In this document: piece after piece, positions 32,701 through 51,228 of the stretch | How the letters are laid out: every line of letters begins with the position of its first letter | Position numbering within the stretch: position 1 is the stretch's first letter | Translations under genes and position numbers: made by a program | The notes under the pieces: generated by a model | Told to the model about the DNA's origin: nothing | Database searches by the model: none | The model's input: the letters and a program-made list of their open reading frames with translations, nothing else | Assembly: GCA_946894095.1 (NCBI GenBank) | Contig: OX335658.1 | Coordinates: forward strand, 14,189,001 to 14,253,000 | Source: Incurvaria masculella | Lineage: Eukaryota > Arthropoda > Insecta > Lepidoptera > Incurvariidae | Reading direction: 5' to 3' | DNA: 64,000 nt

Positions 32701-34905
32701 ACCTCCAAAGTAATTGCATAAAACGCGCGAAAAATCCGAACTTTCGGACGTTATAACTTGGAAACCAAACACAAGTTTACAATGCCAATGGTCATCAGAC
32801 ATCTAGTTCAATCAAATAAAGCTATATTGAGCAAAATTTTGGATCTCTGACAAGAAATATAGGCGTGATCTTTTTTCCCCTTTTGTATGGGGAAATGAGC
32901 GGGTTGGGCCACCTTAACATACAAGCTTAAAAAAATAACTACTAACTTTTGCATAATAAATATAAAAAAGGCCTGTCAGTCTAATTCACGGTTTCAATAA
33001 CAATTTCAGGATATCCAGCATAAACCCACAGCAAACTATAGTTGAAAACGTCCATGGTTACATTAGCTGGGGTACACATGAAAAATCAATTTTCGGGACC
33101 ACTGGGCAAAGTTACATTCCATTGGTTCCAAAGCTTTCTGAAAAAGGTTGGTAACAGAATCTGTTAGTGATAACTAAAATGAAAATGTAATTAAATGATC
33201 TTGACTTTATAGTCCTATAGTCCTCCTGGCTATATATAATATATTTATATTAAAAAAAAACAGCTATTGTGCAAAATATTTGATTTTGTTTCCAGGTGAT
33301 TTTAAAACACAGGCTAGCTCAGAAGAAAGCAAGACTTCTTTAAATTCATTCGGAAATGGAAAACTGGCCAGAATAAGTAATAAAATGTTTTCAGACACAA
33401 ATACAGATAATCTTGAAGCAGATGGTGACAAAGCACGCATTTCAAAAATAAAAAACCGCAAAGTGGTATTGGATAACAAGGATTTAATTGATTCAGATAT
33501 TTTAAACTTAACCGAACCAGTACTTTTTGAAAATGGTACAAAAATTACTTGTAGACAACTTGTATCTAATAGAGAACAAAAAATTGATGCTGTGATGAAT
33601 TTTAAACAAATTTCATCTAATTTTAAAGATAATTGCGATTTACGAATTTCCAAAGTATCGCCCATACGTAAAAAGTCATCCAGAAATCTATTCGTACTTC
33701 AAGCAGGAGATGCAAGTACTATGATCACACTGCATGGGCCATCAGTGCACAATTTGACGGAAAATATTACTCGTTACGTAAAGCCATTCACCATGATACC
33801 AGATGTCAAAAACTGGATCAATTTGGATGTAACTACAATGCCAATGCAAGTAAAAACAATTGGCTACTCATTTCCTATGATCTGTCGACAAGATTTTGTT
33901 CGCGAAAGCAAAATACACCATCATTCAAACACAGTAAACTTTGATAGAATTGCTCAGAACTCCAGAGAAGGAAGATTTTTTGAAAATACTGATATTGTTA
34001 ACATTTCACAACTAAAAGAAGAATTAAATGAAGATATCGACCATGAAGAAGAATCAAACAATGTTTATGATGCAGTGGATTTTAAGAAAAACCACGAACA
34101 GACAGATGCTGCACCCAACTTGGAGTGTACAAGCTCCCTGGACGTTTTAGTCAATCTACTAAATGAAATTCGCAACATATCTACTCGCCAGATCCAACTA
34201 ACCAGCTCAATTAAGTCCTTTACTAATGAAGAAGACACGCAATGGTCAAAATGCAACATTAAGTCCACTACAGAGAATGGCACAACATGTGATATTGTAA
34301 CGTTATCTTCCAGCGAAGACATAAAAAAACTGGAACCTTATAGTGGGATCTATTCCCTATATGTGTCCCCACAATCGACAGATGAAGTCGATAATCCCAA
34401 GGACCATGCCGCAAGTAAATTAATCACTACATTGAAACATATATGCAATGCAGTAGAGTTGCCTCAAAAAGAGTTAGTTTCTAAATGCACTGGTACAAAT
34501 TCGCAAGACACGCTGCGACCGATGTCATGCAAGGCAACTAGTATTACGAACTCACTCTTACATCCACCATCTGAAATAAATCTTTCTAAATCCACCATCG
34601 ACTTAGAGACAAAATGCACTGACCTTATCTCTTTTGAGAACATCTCGGCTAAAAATATGTCCAGAAAGGCTTCTTATCATATCGTGAGTGTATACAAAAG
34701 GCACAGTTCCGGAAATATCATAGCCGATGCTTCGAAAAATGGAGATGAAGGAAAATACAACGATGGAAACACTAAAATGCAAAGATGGCGAGAGGAAGTA
34801 AGTTTTAGAATAAAAAGAGATGTACTGCTTACAGTGTACGCTGTGCTAGTATTAGCAGTGTTTGCTGCCATGTCTTATCTTGATATACTGCTACTTCAAA
34901 GCTGA
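26704..34905 (+). CDS. Unrecognised ~2,100-residue repeat protein with C-terminal membrane anchor (7 exons)
   Basis: Exons: 26704-27895, 28274-29203, 29273-30407, 30496-31667, 31804-31927, 33010-33146, 33296-34905; all six junctions have GT-AG ends and matching phases (1,1,2,1,2,1), giving about 2,099 residues. The start is the first ATG (MANLVSEQQWHAD) of the open frame; an upstream exon is possible. Residues about 20-395 are ten 42-residue repeats (FNSTGVSMADSVSDQECHSN type); the first four are nearly identical, the rest diverged. Exon 2 has an acidic/Gly-Asn-Lys patch (SDESDNCSECSWGEDENGKG) and a Cys/His cluster (CLCKNNCFHLYSGNACKIHS). Exons 3, 4 and 7 are long, Ser/Lys/Asn-rich and probably disordered, with a charged helix RKRLLEIRETREKRKKRMMH in exon 3. 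Exon 7 ends with one hydrophobic segment (VLLTVYAVLVLAVFAAMSYL) a few residues before the stop, so the protein may be tail-anchored with most of it cytosolic or nuclear. I recognise no family; no function is proposed. Runs tail-to-tail with Ras. Confidence 0.8.
26770..27890 (+). repeat. 126-bp coding tandem repeat (about ten units)
   Basis: Unit starts at 26770, 26896, 27022, 27148 and 27274 are exactly 126 bp apart; later units (about 27388, 27514, 27640, 27763) vary by a few codons and are diverged. A partial older unit (ANLVSEQQWHADPSSRLY) precedes the first. Entirely within the first exon of the unrecognised gene. Confidence 0.93.
32368..32917. mobile_element. TTAA-flanked MITE, family D, copy 2
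   Basis: TTAAGGTGGCCCAACCCG at the left and CGGGTTGGGCCACCTTAA at the right are perfect inverted repeats, TTAA included. About 550 bp, non-coding, inside the 1,082-bp intron 31928-33009 of the unrecognised gene, where it makes up half the intron. Flanks (TACTGTC and CATACAAG) differ from copy 1. Confidence 0.85.
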
Positions 34906-37900
34906 CAAATTTTTGATATTTTTTACTGTTGTACAAATTTATTGTTTACTAATTTATTTGGAGGCCCCTATAATCGATTATTTAAATTTTGATGTTTCAT
35001 TTACCCTTTCACTTGTAGGTACTTTACAAAATATTTTATGTTTTCGTCGGTTATCTGATGGGAAGCCCTATTGCCATGAGACAGGGTCTTTCCGGCAACC
35101 CAGTCACATACATTCCCATGGAGGCCTGCTTGGAATCTACGTTTCTCACTTTATTTTCCCTAATTTGACACATGTAACTGGAAAACCGATGCGCCGCTGG
35201 AGTTTGAATCTGTGAACTACCAGTTAACTAATCAGCTAGACAATCAACCAATTCTTTAGTCTTCCGATATTGTTTCCAAAAATAATTTGAGTTTTTGGTC
35301 CGATATGAAATCCTAAGAACAGATAGATCCTTCACATTAGTTACTTTTGGAAGGATTGTTTTGAAGTGCCTTTGAAAACTCTACGCTGATTTTTTCAAAC
35401 CTGTCACTATAATGCCATTAAAAGAGGTACATTGCGCACAATCACCTCAATTATTCAATAACAATTAATATTCTGATTTCTTTTTTGATTATTTTGAATT
35501 ATTTGATTTATTACAGGAATTGAAAATGTACATTCATTATAATGTAATATTACAGCGCAGAATCTGTGACATATGATGGATGTAAAGATGCTCGGTACAC
35601 TGAAAAGACCTACAATCAATTAACGTGGAGATTTTTTAAAAGAAACTTAACAGTCTAAAATTTTCAAGCATAACCAAAAAAATATATATCACAAGGGGAA
35701 TAGATAGATGTGGCGGCAGTGTAGTTGAGTGCCTCAACGAAAATACGAGTGGTGAAAGGGAAGACATTAGTAGGAAGCGGGAGAAGGGGCAAGGGCATGC
35801 GGCCAACATTTTTTTTGTGCAGTGCTAGACAGTCTTTGGTTACAGATACAGTCAAAATAAGTAATTGTTTTTGCAATAATTGTGTGTGGCATTGAATATG
35901 CCATAAAATATATTTTATTTATAATCACTCTGGATGGTACTCGTACCGTGGAAACCGTGCATCTGAGTTCACTTGGACGAGTGTGTGCATAGTGGACTAG
36001 GACCATACTCAACTTTTTCAAGTGGACATGACCTGTGACATAAAGTGACATAGAGTGACACAACCTCAGTTTTTTCATTACTAGGTACACAGTTGGAAAT
36101 AAATTTGAATTATTTTAAATATTTCATAGTCTTGTGTGTTTATGTAGCAAAACAGTGTTAAAAAAGGCTGATGGTAAAAAAGTAAGACTAGAAAATGGTT
36201 TGAGCGCGAGACTATTCGTTTTTTAGAATTATATATGAATCTGAAGTTGGAAGCGTTGGAACATAAGATTGAAGAATTACAAAAACAAAGATGCGCGAGA
36301 GTCAGCTTTACAGAAAAAAGCTTTCTGCCTGTCAATTTCTTCAGATTACATAAGAGTGAACTAATAAACATGCAAACCACTATAATAGTACACTATGATG
36401 GAGGCTTCTCTGTCACAGTACACTCTTACAAATCAACTCTTATCGTCAGAACGTGGCTTAACTCACCCATATGCATCTGAGCTAGCTCAGAACAATATTA
36501 GGAATGCAAATTAAAGTCATACACTTTCTTATTTTACGATTTTATTAAATTTGAAATAGCACAAAATAATTTTGTGCTCCAATTTTACACAAATAAGTAT
36601 TATTTTATGTAGAAATACTCACAACAAACTTGTGCTTTCGCGACGAATTAAGAGATTTTTTTTTCTGAAACTATCTCTAAAACAACTTTCCATTCAGACT
36701 TTTATTGTAAGATTTAAGATTAAGTTAACATTTTTTCATCAATGAGAGCATTTTAAGTGCGTCGGATATGATATGAATTCTTTATTTAGCGGTACTCTCT
36801 TGAGTATAAACCAATATACTATTACCTGAAGCCTGAATGAATCGAGATCTTACTAAGTAGGAGGGCATTATGAAAACAGCATTGCATTAGGTCGATTTTG
36901 GAATACTTCATTTAAAGCTTAAAGTATAATCTTACATACACAATTATATGTATACCAAAATAACATGGTAATTTTGTAAGTTTAACTTAAAAATATATAT
37001 AAATTTATACGTAAATATATTATGTTCATCTAATTATGGCAAATTCAGCTCACATTTTGTTAATGGTGCAGTATTATGTTTCCTCTTAAATAAGCTATTA
37101 TTCAGTTTTGAGTAACAAACATTTAGAGGAAAAATTGCACAAAAAATATCATACATGCAACCGTTTTAAAAATCCACAACCTTGTGCGGCTAATATTCAA
37201 CATGATCTTTACCAGGCTATGATAAATTCCTTTTGTGATTTGTAACCATCTTTCACTTTACTGACGTGTCAAATATTTGCCAGAAAAAAGTATTTGTGGA
37301 AGTTTAGACAAACCAAAAGAAACATTGAACAATTTAAGAAAAATCAATAGATAAATTGATTTAGGCATGGTGTATTCTTTTACATAAGGCGAGACACATT
37401 TATATGACGGTAAGACAGTTTTATAAACCCAAAAAGTGGCACTACAACTTTAAAAACGTCCAACAAATCATAATCTGAAAGAGATTTACGCATTTCTTCA
37501 GTGACCCAGTGAAGGTCTCGCTTTCGTATGTCCGGCTTTTCTCCTCTTCAAATTTTGTGAGCAGGTTCGATAATTATATAGATTTTTTTAGTCGAGCCAG
37601 TTTTTGAAAATTTCAAAAAAATGTCAAATGTTCAAAAAGACACGAGGTCAAAAGCTCCGAGAGCCACTAGTTTAAGCAATGTTATTTAGATAAATATTAA
37701 TTCCTTAAAATGTAGGTGCTACAAACACTTCTGATCATAAAAAATATTAGGTATTTTTAAAATTATGGTGCAAACCGTTGGGTGTCATGGCGGCCTTCAT
37801 CAGGCACTCCGTGAACTTATTAAATTATATCTGATATTGCCTATCCAGTTTTTGATGCAACAAAGGAAAAAATAAATAATGCAATAAATGTATTTATTTA

Positions 37901-40900
37901 TTTTGTACTAAGACAAAGCTCTTTGTACCATACTCATCATACCTGACTATGTTGGAAATTGTGTAGTATCGTCAAGAGTCATGATATGAGCCCATGACAA
38001 CGCACTCCCGAAGGAATGAAGCACCATGCGTGGACATCGTAGCTTGGATAAAGGTACGATGAGCAATTCAATGACCACATGAAATAAAAGTCATATCACA
38101 TATTTCCTCATACAATCCCATGTTGGTTGAAGTCAGAATTGTATATTTTTTTTATTCATTGTGTTGTTACTATCCGTTGACTAAATTCTTAAATATGATT
38201 TCTCGTAACCGCAATAAAATGTACAGTGTCGTGTGCATGAAAATTAAGTATTGAAGACTGAGTTTTGTATGTGGTAAATAACAGGGAAAATGAGGGATGA
38301 AATATAGGGCCTCTAGTCTCAGGCAGTGTTAAAGTAAAGCTGAATCAATATCCTAACCATATTATTGAATACAAAAAGCTACACAGTCAAAATGCAGTTA
38401 GAAAATATTCAACAAGTACATAATTTGTAAAACTACCTACGATCATTATTTACTGCAATACGACAAATATATTGTATTTACAGGCATTGAAACAACTTAA
38501 TGTACGCAAAATCCAGCTTCCAGTAGTCAGAGCGGATCTGATATTTTTTTGATCTATGACTTCTGTCAAGACAAAAAAATATCATTAAATAGTTTAGTCT
38601 ATAAAACAAAATATGTTCAATTCCATGTACGACTTCACCCCCTTTCGGCTCTGAGTACTGATAGCTGCACACACTGTATAAACTTCTTATAATAATCTCA
38701 ACAGCCACCCAAACATGCGCTTTTAACAAATTCACTTGTGTTCGCTCTTTTTTAACCTTATCAGATTTTTCTCAAATTCATCAGAAAATTATATGGGTGA
38801 TTTTAAAACTTTGGATAATGTTTCATAAATAGAACTTAGCCTCCAAATTCCAGAAAAAAAATCTGACAAATTCCCGAAAAAATATTATATCCGTGTGCAT
38901 AAGTGAATTTACTCCAAAATAAAAGATGCAGTATGTCACATATTGATGAATGTTTTTGTAACATTGCACCTGTGCTCTTTACACCGCGTATACTAAGTCA
39001 GGCCAAGTGTATGTTAGCTTCCAATTATGAATGAATTAGGTCGGAACGAGTTTAAGCACATTGAGAAATGTACGCAAGGTTAGTTATTAGAGGTCAAACA
39101 GGTGAAATTCACGATAGCCAATTAGTTTATCTTTAGAATTATAAGGGATTAAAGGTTGAGAGAAAGGTCGCAACTGGAACTAACACTAACCGAAAGTAAT
39201 ATTATCTAGTGTCAAAAATGACATTTCATCCATAAAAACCGGCCAAGTGCGAGTTGCACTACCAAAACAACCAACCATCAACACAAAAAATCTGGTTTTT
39301 TTATATGAGGCCCCCCTTTAATTTTTTTATTTTTTATTTTACCTATTTGTTGTTGTAGCGGCAAAATAAATACATACTCTGTGCAAATTTCAGCAACCTA
39401 CCAATTACGGTTTATGAGATACAGCCCTGTGACGGACGGACGGACGGACAGCGGAGGCTTAGTTTTAGGGTTCCGTTTTTACCTTTTGGGTACGGAACCC
39501 TAAAAATGTGACGTAAGAAAGTGAGTACTACTTTTCGTTAGTTTCAATTTCAGCTACGAATATCTCAGCATAAGAATAATTTCTACCATAAAACATGCAC
39601 GAAGAACGTCAAACTTTTCTCTACAAGACTTGGTGGTTGTTGATCAAATTTGCGATGAGAAAATTTTAATTATACTAAAATACTTCACTTAAACGCTTAA
39701 TTTCATTGCATTGCAGTTACTGTTATAAATTACAATGATTAATTGCATTGTAGATACCAATATAAAATCACAAAATGTCTTTGCATTAAAGAAAAAACGC
39801 ATACATGTCCAGCCTGCATTCTTTGCACACAACTATTTTCAGAACAATGATATGTGAGTAACAATACCTTTATTATTTTTCAAACATTTGCCACCACATC
39901 ATTTCTACTTATCGTCTATCTAAAGTGTATGGGTAACATCACTTACATATCATTCTCACAAACCCCATTGCCAAGTTAGTATATAAGTAGGTAATTAAAA
40001 AAAAATACTATGCAGGCATAACCAAAAAGAAACCGCTACAAACGTTAAGAGCCGATTAGGGCATAAGCAAAACAACATTTAATTTATTTTTAAAAATAAC
40101 TACAACAAATTTCGATGATCAAAAAAGTATATTTGTAGATTGATGGTAGCTATGCCTATTATGTATAAATAAATCTGTAAGTCCCAGGTGCTTTGGTTTC
40201 ACACATTAGGCAAATATATGTATAAAAATTCTTAAAAAAGTTTGAACAAGGAATGAGAGCGACAGATATTTACCGTTACAGGGTTAAAATATAGTACATA
40301 AATAAATTTAATTTTAAATAAAAAAAAATTGATTTAAAAATAATAAAATATTAAAAAATAATGTGGTGTCACTTACGCCCTTGTGAACGAAATTCGCCGT
40401 TGTCATGCCTTTAAACCCATTTCTTTCAGTCCATGACATCATTTTCACTAAACTATCTTTCAAAGCAACTTTTTATGGCGATAGTTGCCACCCATGTCTC
40501 ATAGCACACATCCCACTCCTCCCACTTTTCCAAGTTATACGCTCATTATAGTCAAAAGCAGGGTTTATTTTGAAGAATAAACCCTAGCCCTTCGGAATTC
40601 ATGGGTATGTTTATAGTGGGAGGATTCGGTTCCGTCAAAACATGGATACTTTTTGCACTATGGTTTGTTTTCGCATAAATTGCAAGCTGAATAAGAGACA
40701 ATATGTTAAGAATATTAATAATATAGTTTCCAAACCATTTGAAATTACCCATGGCACTAGTAGAAGCTAAAAACATTAGATTATTTCACAGCCATTTTAG
40801 TATGACTGTTGTTTCAAGCATGCAAATGTGGTCGAGACACACGAAGGCACAAAAGGTGCCGGTACAGGTGTGTCTAGAATGATTGGATTTGTATGATTTG

Positions 40901-41451
40901 AATGTGCATACGACATTTACAATCGTATGAGCTTGCTTTCATGACTGGGGTTAATTTCATACCAAAATGTTAATTCCGGCACAGACACAACAGATAAGTA
41001 TTAACTCTCTCTACTCCACATATCCCACCAGTGTGATATCTCCATCCAGTGCTTCAATCTTTCGCATTTCTTGTCATCAAAGACTGAACACCTTTCGTTC
41101 TTCAGATTTCTAAACAATAACTTCATCTTTTGTAGATTGTTGGTAGGTAGAGAATGCCCTTGGGCAGAATTTTTCAAAAACTTAAGTAGGAAGTGAACAA
41201 AATCATCTCAATGCAGGTTAATCCGACGTAGTTATAATAACTGTAATCTAGATTTCACAGAAATAAATCTTCGAACAAAATAGGTAAATACAATTTTAAG
41301 AACTGAACGAACAAACGCGACCGAATCGCATTTCCATCTTCGACGACCGTGCTACGGGAGATCGCGACACCGAATATGGCGACACGGATGGCGGACGCGA
41401 CGGCGACGGCGGGGGTGGGGTGGGGGGTTTGGGGCGGGGAGGGTGGGGCAC
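34906..41451. other. Gene-poor AT-rich region
   Basis: About 6.5 kb between the convergent ends of the unrecognised gene and Ras. Short frames (for example 36,235-36,480 and 38,478-38,735) show no family features, splice context or repeats and are not called. One family B repeat (39,235-39,506) is present. It must hold the 3' UTRs of both flanking genes. Nothing else recognised. Confidence 0.6.
39235..39506 (+). mobile_element. Family B interspersed repeat
   Basis: AAAACCGGCCAAGTGCGAGTT to TTGGGTACGGAACCCTAAAAA with a short GGAC tract at 39,433-39,449. Confidence 0.85.
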
Positions 41452-47764
<6,313 letters not shown>

Positions 47765-50104
47765 ATGGAACCAGCAACAGAAGTAGCGGATGTACTAGAA
47801 GAGGCGGGCCTTCTAGAAGCAGATACCGGCGCTAAATTGTAAGGCCCGCTCCATGACAACTGTTACACATTATAATGTAGAAGACAGATTGATTGATAGC
47901 ATGCTAAATGTGATTTGACTTATACTTTTAGAGGCTTTGAACCTGCCTTCTCGGTACTCTTGACACCATAAAATTTTATATTGACAAGTTTCTGAGCGGC
48001 GAATTGATCGAAATCCAGTCCCTGAGACTCCAATCTCTCAAATTCGAGTCTCAGAAACGTCTCGATAAACATTTATGATAATAGCACAAGACCTGACTTT
48101 AAATCTCAGCATAAAGCCTCTACCAAATAGAGCACGAACGTTCGCGCGAAATCTTATACTCACGACTCGTAGCTTACAAGAAATAAAAGCGAGAATAGAG
48201 CGTGCATAGTCGCATTCAAAACTCCAGTACATTCCAACGCGATTCCTATGAAGTGCTCGCATCGCGCGTAGGTGAAGCGGGAGGAGAGGATAGCACCAAA
48301 TTATTAGTATTATCTTTGATAGCACCGCTCGAGCGGGTTGCGGATAGGACGCCCCGCCTGAAGACCGGTCGGCGGGGAAAGGGGCACGCCACTCGTGCAA
48401 AACAAACCCGACCGTAGACTCCTGCTGAACTTATGTCGTCGATGGTACATGGTTCGCGCGAAACTTTTGCGAAACGCGAGCGAATGCAATTTTTGATCAT
48501 TTTAACTAACTCATTGAATTCCCTTCATAAATAATTTGTTTTGTTTTATTCACATACTTACATATAACAAAATTTTCTCTCACCCACTCGAAATTATTTT
48601 TCCATTTTGGATTGAAAGAGTTTTTATCCCACTACCAATGGTATTGAAAAAATTAAAATGGTTTTTACATCAACCTTTCAAGCCAGCTTGCTTGAAAGGT
48701 GATGTAAAACCGGCCATGTGCGAGCCGGACTCGCACCCGAAGGGTTCCGTACCAACGTACAAGATTTAACCCAAAAAAACACGTTATTTGTATGGTAAAT
48801 AATAATAATAATTTAATTATTATTATTTTGAAATTTTACCTATAGCGGCAGAATATATACACACTCTGTGAAAATTTCAGCTGCCTACCTATGACGGGTC
48901 ATGAGATGCAGCCCTGTGACAGACGGACGGATGGACGTACAGCGGAGGCTTAGTAATAGGGTTCCATTTTCACCCTTTGGGTACGGAACCCTAAAAACCA
49001 TTAGCGAATTTCATTTGTGTGAGTTCCGTGTCGCCTCAGGTTAGTCTATCCGACCTATAAACGTTGGACTTTGTAAATTAAAAATACATAATTTTGTTTA
49101 CATGTGTCTAGCGACGAGTGGCTAGCGGGCATCAGTTCCGACGTAAAGATCAAAATGGACCCGCGCGCGCACCGCCCGCTGCGATCCGAGCAGATGTTCA
49201 TACGCCACGAGCTACGTCAGGCCAAGCAGCAGACGCTTGCTGTTAGTATCCGCGATGCCATGCATTATTGATATTGCCTTGCGCTCAAATTCAGCGGCTC
49301 GTAGTGGCAAGTGGCGCGGGGACGTGCCTAGCATACCAGAGGTCTGGGTTTAAGTCCTCGCCCCGTTAATGCACCACTTTCTTTCTCTTTCGGAGTTAGA
49401 TACGGAATCCATGTAAAACTGTAGGTCCCCTTCCCCTACTGGGTGGTAGGGTTTAAGCCCGCCCGGGTTGGTACCGTCGCATTGAATGAAAAGTACTTGT
49501 GTGGTATTAGCACATTCCATGTTGCATATTTTTTTTATTTTGCAACGACTATATGCTATGTTGCACATTGAGATGTACGTGATCTTGCACGACTTTATTA
49601 TTGTTATGTATGTAATGCAACGAACATTGGTTTGAAAGCTACCTTTTGCAATTTGGTGAACAAATCGCTTATATTAACAGTCAAGGGTGGTTAACAATGT
49701 ATAAATGCATAGGTCACTGCTCTCTTTAAGGAAAACTGGAAACATCATAAAGATTTCACAAAAAGACATTTCACATTTCGTGAGCGCGACTCCAATGTAC
49801 TGATAACTATTTCAGAAGTGGTCTCTTCGGGCAGAGGTGTTCCATCTCTCCTCTAACTCGCGGTAGTGGTACTTGAGTTGACGTCTCACTCCCACGCTTT
49901 GTTCGTCGTGTAAGCACAGCGCGCTATGCTAGGTCTATGGGCGTACCATAGCTAAAACATCTTGAGAGTTTCCCCACAGTGATGAGAGGGCTGCGCGCGC
50001 AGGTTCGGCGCGTGGCGCTGAAGAAGCTGCTGCTTCAGGACTTCAGGCAGGAGGACCTGGAGCTGAGGGGGCGCGGCCTGGCGTACGCGCGTCCTGGGCC
50101 CTAA
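47765..50104 (+). CDS. CFAP141: CFAP141 (C1orf189)-like small ciliary protein (3 exons)
   Basis: Exons 47765-47838, 49112-49241, 50003-50104 join in phase (2, then 0) into a 101-residue protein: it starts MEPATEVADVLEEAGLLEAD and ends RGRGLAYARPGP. Donors are GTAAGG and GTTAGT; acceptors TCTAG and CGCAG. The central and C-terminal part (RSEQMFIRHELRQAKQQTLA, VRRVALKKLLLQDFRQEDLE) has the pattern of CFAP141, a small axonemal microtubule protein of similar length: M..EL..AK.Q...VR..AL..L........EL...G.A. That assignment rests on memory of the family and on length and spacing; identity is modest. High charge and heptad-like Leu spacing suggest one long helix. If correct, expression is expected in ciliated or sperm-forming cells. 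Its exons are too short to appear as long ORFs. The start codon (GAAGATGG) is the only ATG in frame in exon 1. Confidence 0.68.
48660..48712. repeat. 20-bp-stem hairpin
   Basis: TTTTACATCAACCTTTCAAGC and GCTTGAAAGGTGATGTAAAA form a nearly perfect stem around a ~5-nt loop, directly beside a family B repeat, in the first intron of the CFAP141-like gene. Confidence 0.6.
48705..48998 (+). mobile_element. Family B interspersed repeat
   Basis: AAACCGGCCATGTGCGAGCC to TTGGGTACGGAACCCTAAAAA; the tetranucleotide tract is short and impure (GGACGGATGGACGTAC). Confidence 0.85.
49290..49535 (+). mobile_element. Family A SINE, 3'-truncated
   Basis: CAGCGGCTCGTAGTGGCAAG, B-box GGGTTTAAGTCCTCGCCCC and GGTACCGTCGCATTGAATGAA; sequence after that is lost except for GTGTGGTATTAGC. 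Confidence 0.8.
49680..49955. repeat. Interspersed repeat family F, second part
   Basis: TTAACAATGTATAAATGCATAGG, CTTTAAGGAAAACTGGAAA and AAGCACAGCGCGCTATGCTA match the copy at 45,470-45,780. It lies just before the last exon of the CFAP141-like gene. Confidence 0.6.
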
Positions 50105-50537
50105 TTGCTGTATCGTACTCGGAACTGAATGTTTTGTCATATTTTTACATGTGATAAATGCGAAAGCAACTCTGTCTGTTGCGTTTTCACACGTAAACCG
50201 CTGAACCAATTTAGATGAATTTCGGTATAAAGATAGTCTGGACCTTGGAGGACATAGGCTACCTTTTGTAGCGAAAATTAAACTCAAAACTCATAAATAT
50301 CCAGGAAATAATTCAACCCAACATCAGTCCAAAACGACATTGACCCGAGCGGAGCCAGGTACCTCAGCTAGTAATACATAAAAGCTCCATGAAATGACAT
50401 CACTTTCAGTATGCGACCCCTTGTATAAGTCAAGATGTTAACACTTCTCGTAGTTCAGGGGCGGGGCCGCACTTTTCAATCGAGGGTGGCGTTTTCAATA
50501 CTGCCTCGTGCATGCACCCTTTCTCTCTTTCCGTTAT

Positions 50538-51083
50538 GATAAGGTGTCCCTTCCCGGCGGGACTAACTCATTCGCGGGCACGGTACAAATCCGTGCTATT
50601 GCTTTCTGGGACCTTCTCTGTTTCAAAGAAAAAGACAGGCTTCGTAATGAGAAGGATGCGACATGTCCACAAAGCAGACAATACGAATAGTGTTTGAATT
50701 GGTAAGATTTTGGTGTTTTTAATTACAAAATTACTTATAGCTAAAAGTAAACCACGACCGCTGTAGTCAAAAATTTAACAAAAACTAAATTGATTATAAA
50801 ATTTCATGAAACAAGCTATGTCTGATGACTAATGTTTTTAAGATGTATACATTTTATCGTTGTGTAATCCACCTCCAAAGTTATGGTATAAAACGTGCGA
50901 AAAATTCGAACATTCGAACCTTATAACTTAGAAACCAAACACAATTTTACCATGCCAACGGTCATCAGACATCTATTTCGATCAAATAAAGCTATTTTGA
51001 GCAACATTTTGGATCTCTGACAAGAAATTTGGGCGTGATTTTCTTTCCACGGTTGTATGGGGAGTTGTGCAGGAAGGGCCACC
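50538..51083. mobile_element. MITE, family D, copy 3 (older)
   Basis: Same internal sequence as copies 1 and 2 (for example AAAGTAAACCACGACCGCTG), with decayed ends: ATAAGGTGTCCCTTCCCGGC at the left and AGGAAGGGCCACCGC at the right, so the TTAA boundaries are lost. Located after the CFAP141-like gene. Confidence 0.8.
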
Positions 51084-51091
51084 GCATTTCG

Positions 51092-51228
51092 TCACTAATG
51101 CGAGGTGCTTCATGTGTTGGAATCCATCTAAAACTATAGGTAGGTATTCTTTCGGGAATGTGGTGTGCTGGGCTTCATATGAGAGTATGTGTGGAATTAG
51201 ATATCCATTTATAGTTCCATAAAAAAAT
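51092..51228 (+). mobile_element. Family A SINE 3' fragment
   Basis: TTTCGTCACTAATGCGAGGTG, GGAATCCATCTAAAACTATAGG and GGGAATGTGGTGTGCTGGGC, ending in CCATAAAAAAAT. Diverged and internally deleted. Confidence 0.55.

Noticed and set aside
36235..36480. 81-codon plus-strand ORF starting MNLKLEALEHKIEELQKQ
   Set aside because: The coiled-coil-like start is short and the rest is not protein-like; no splice or repeat context.
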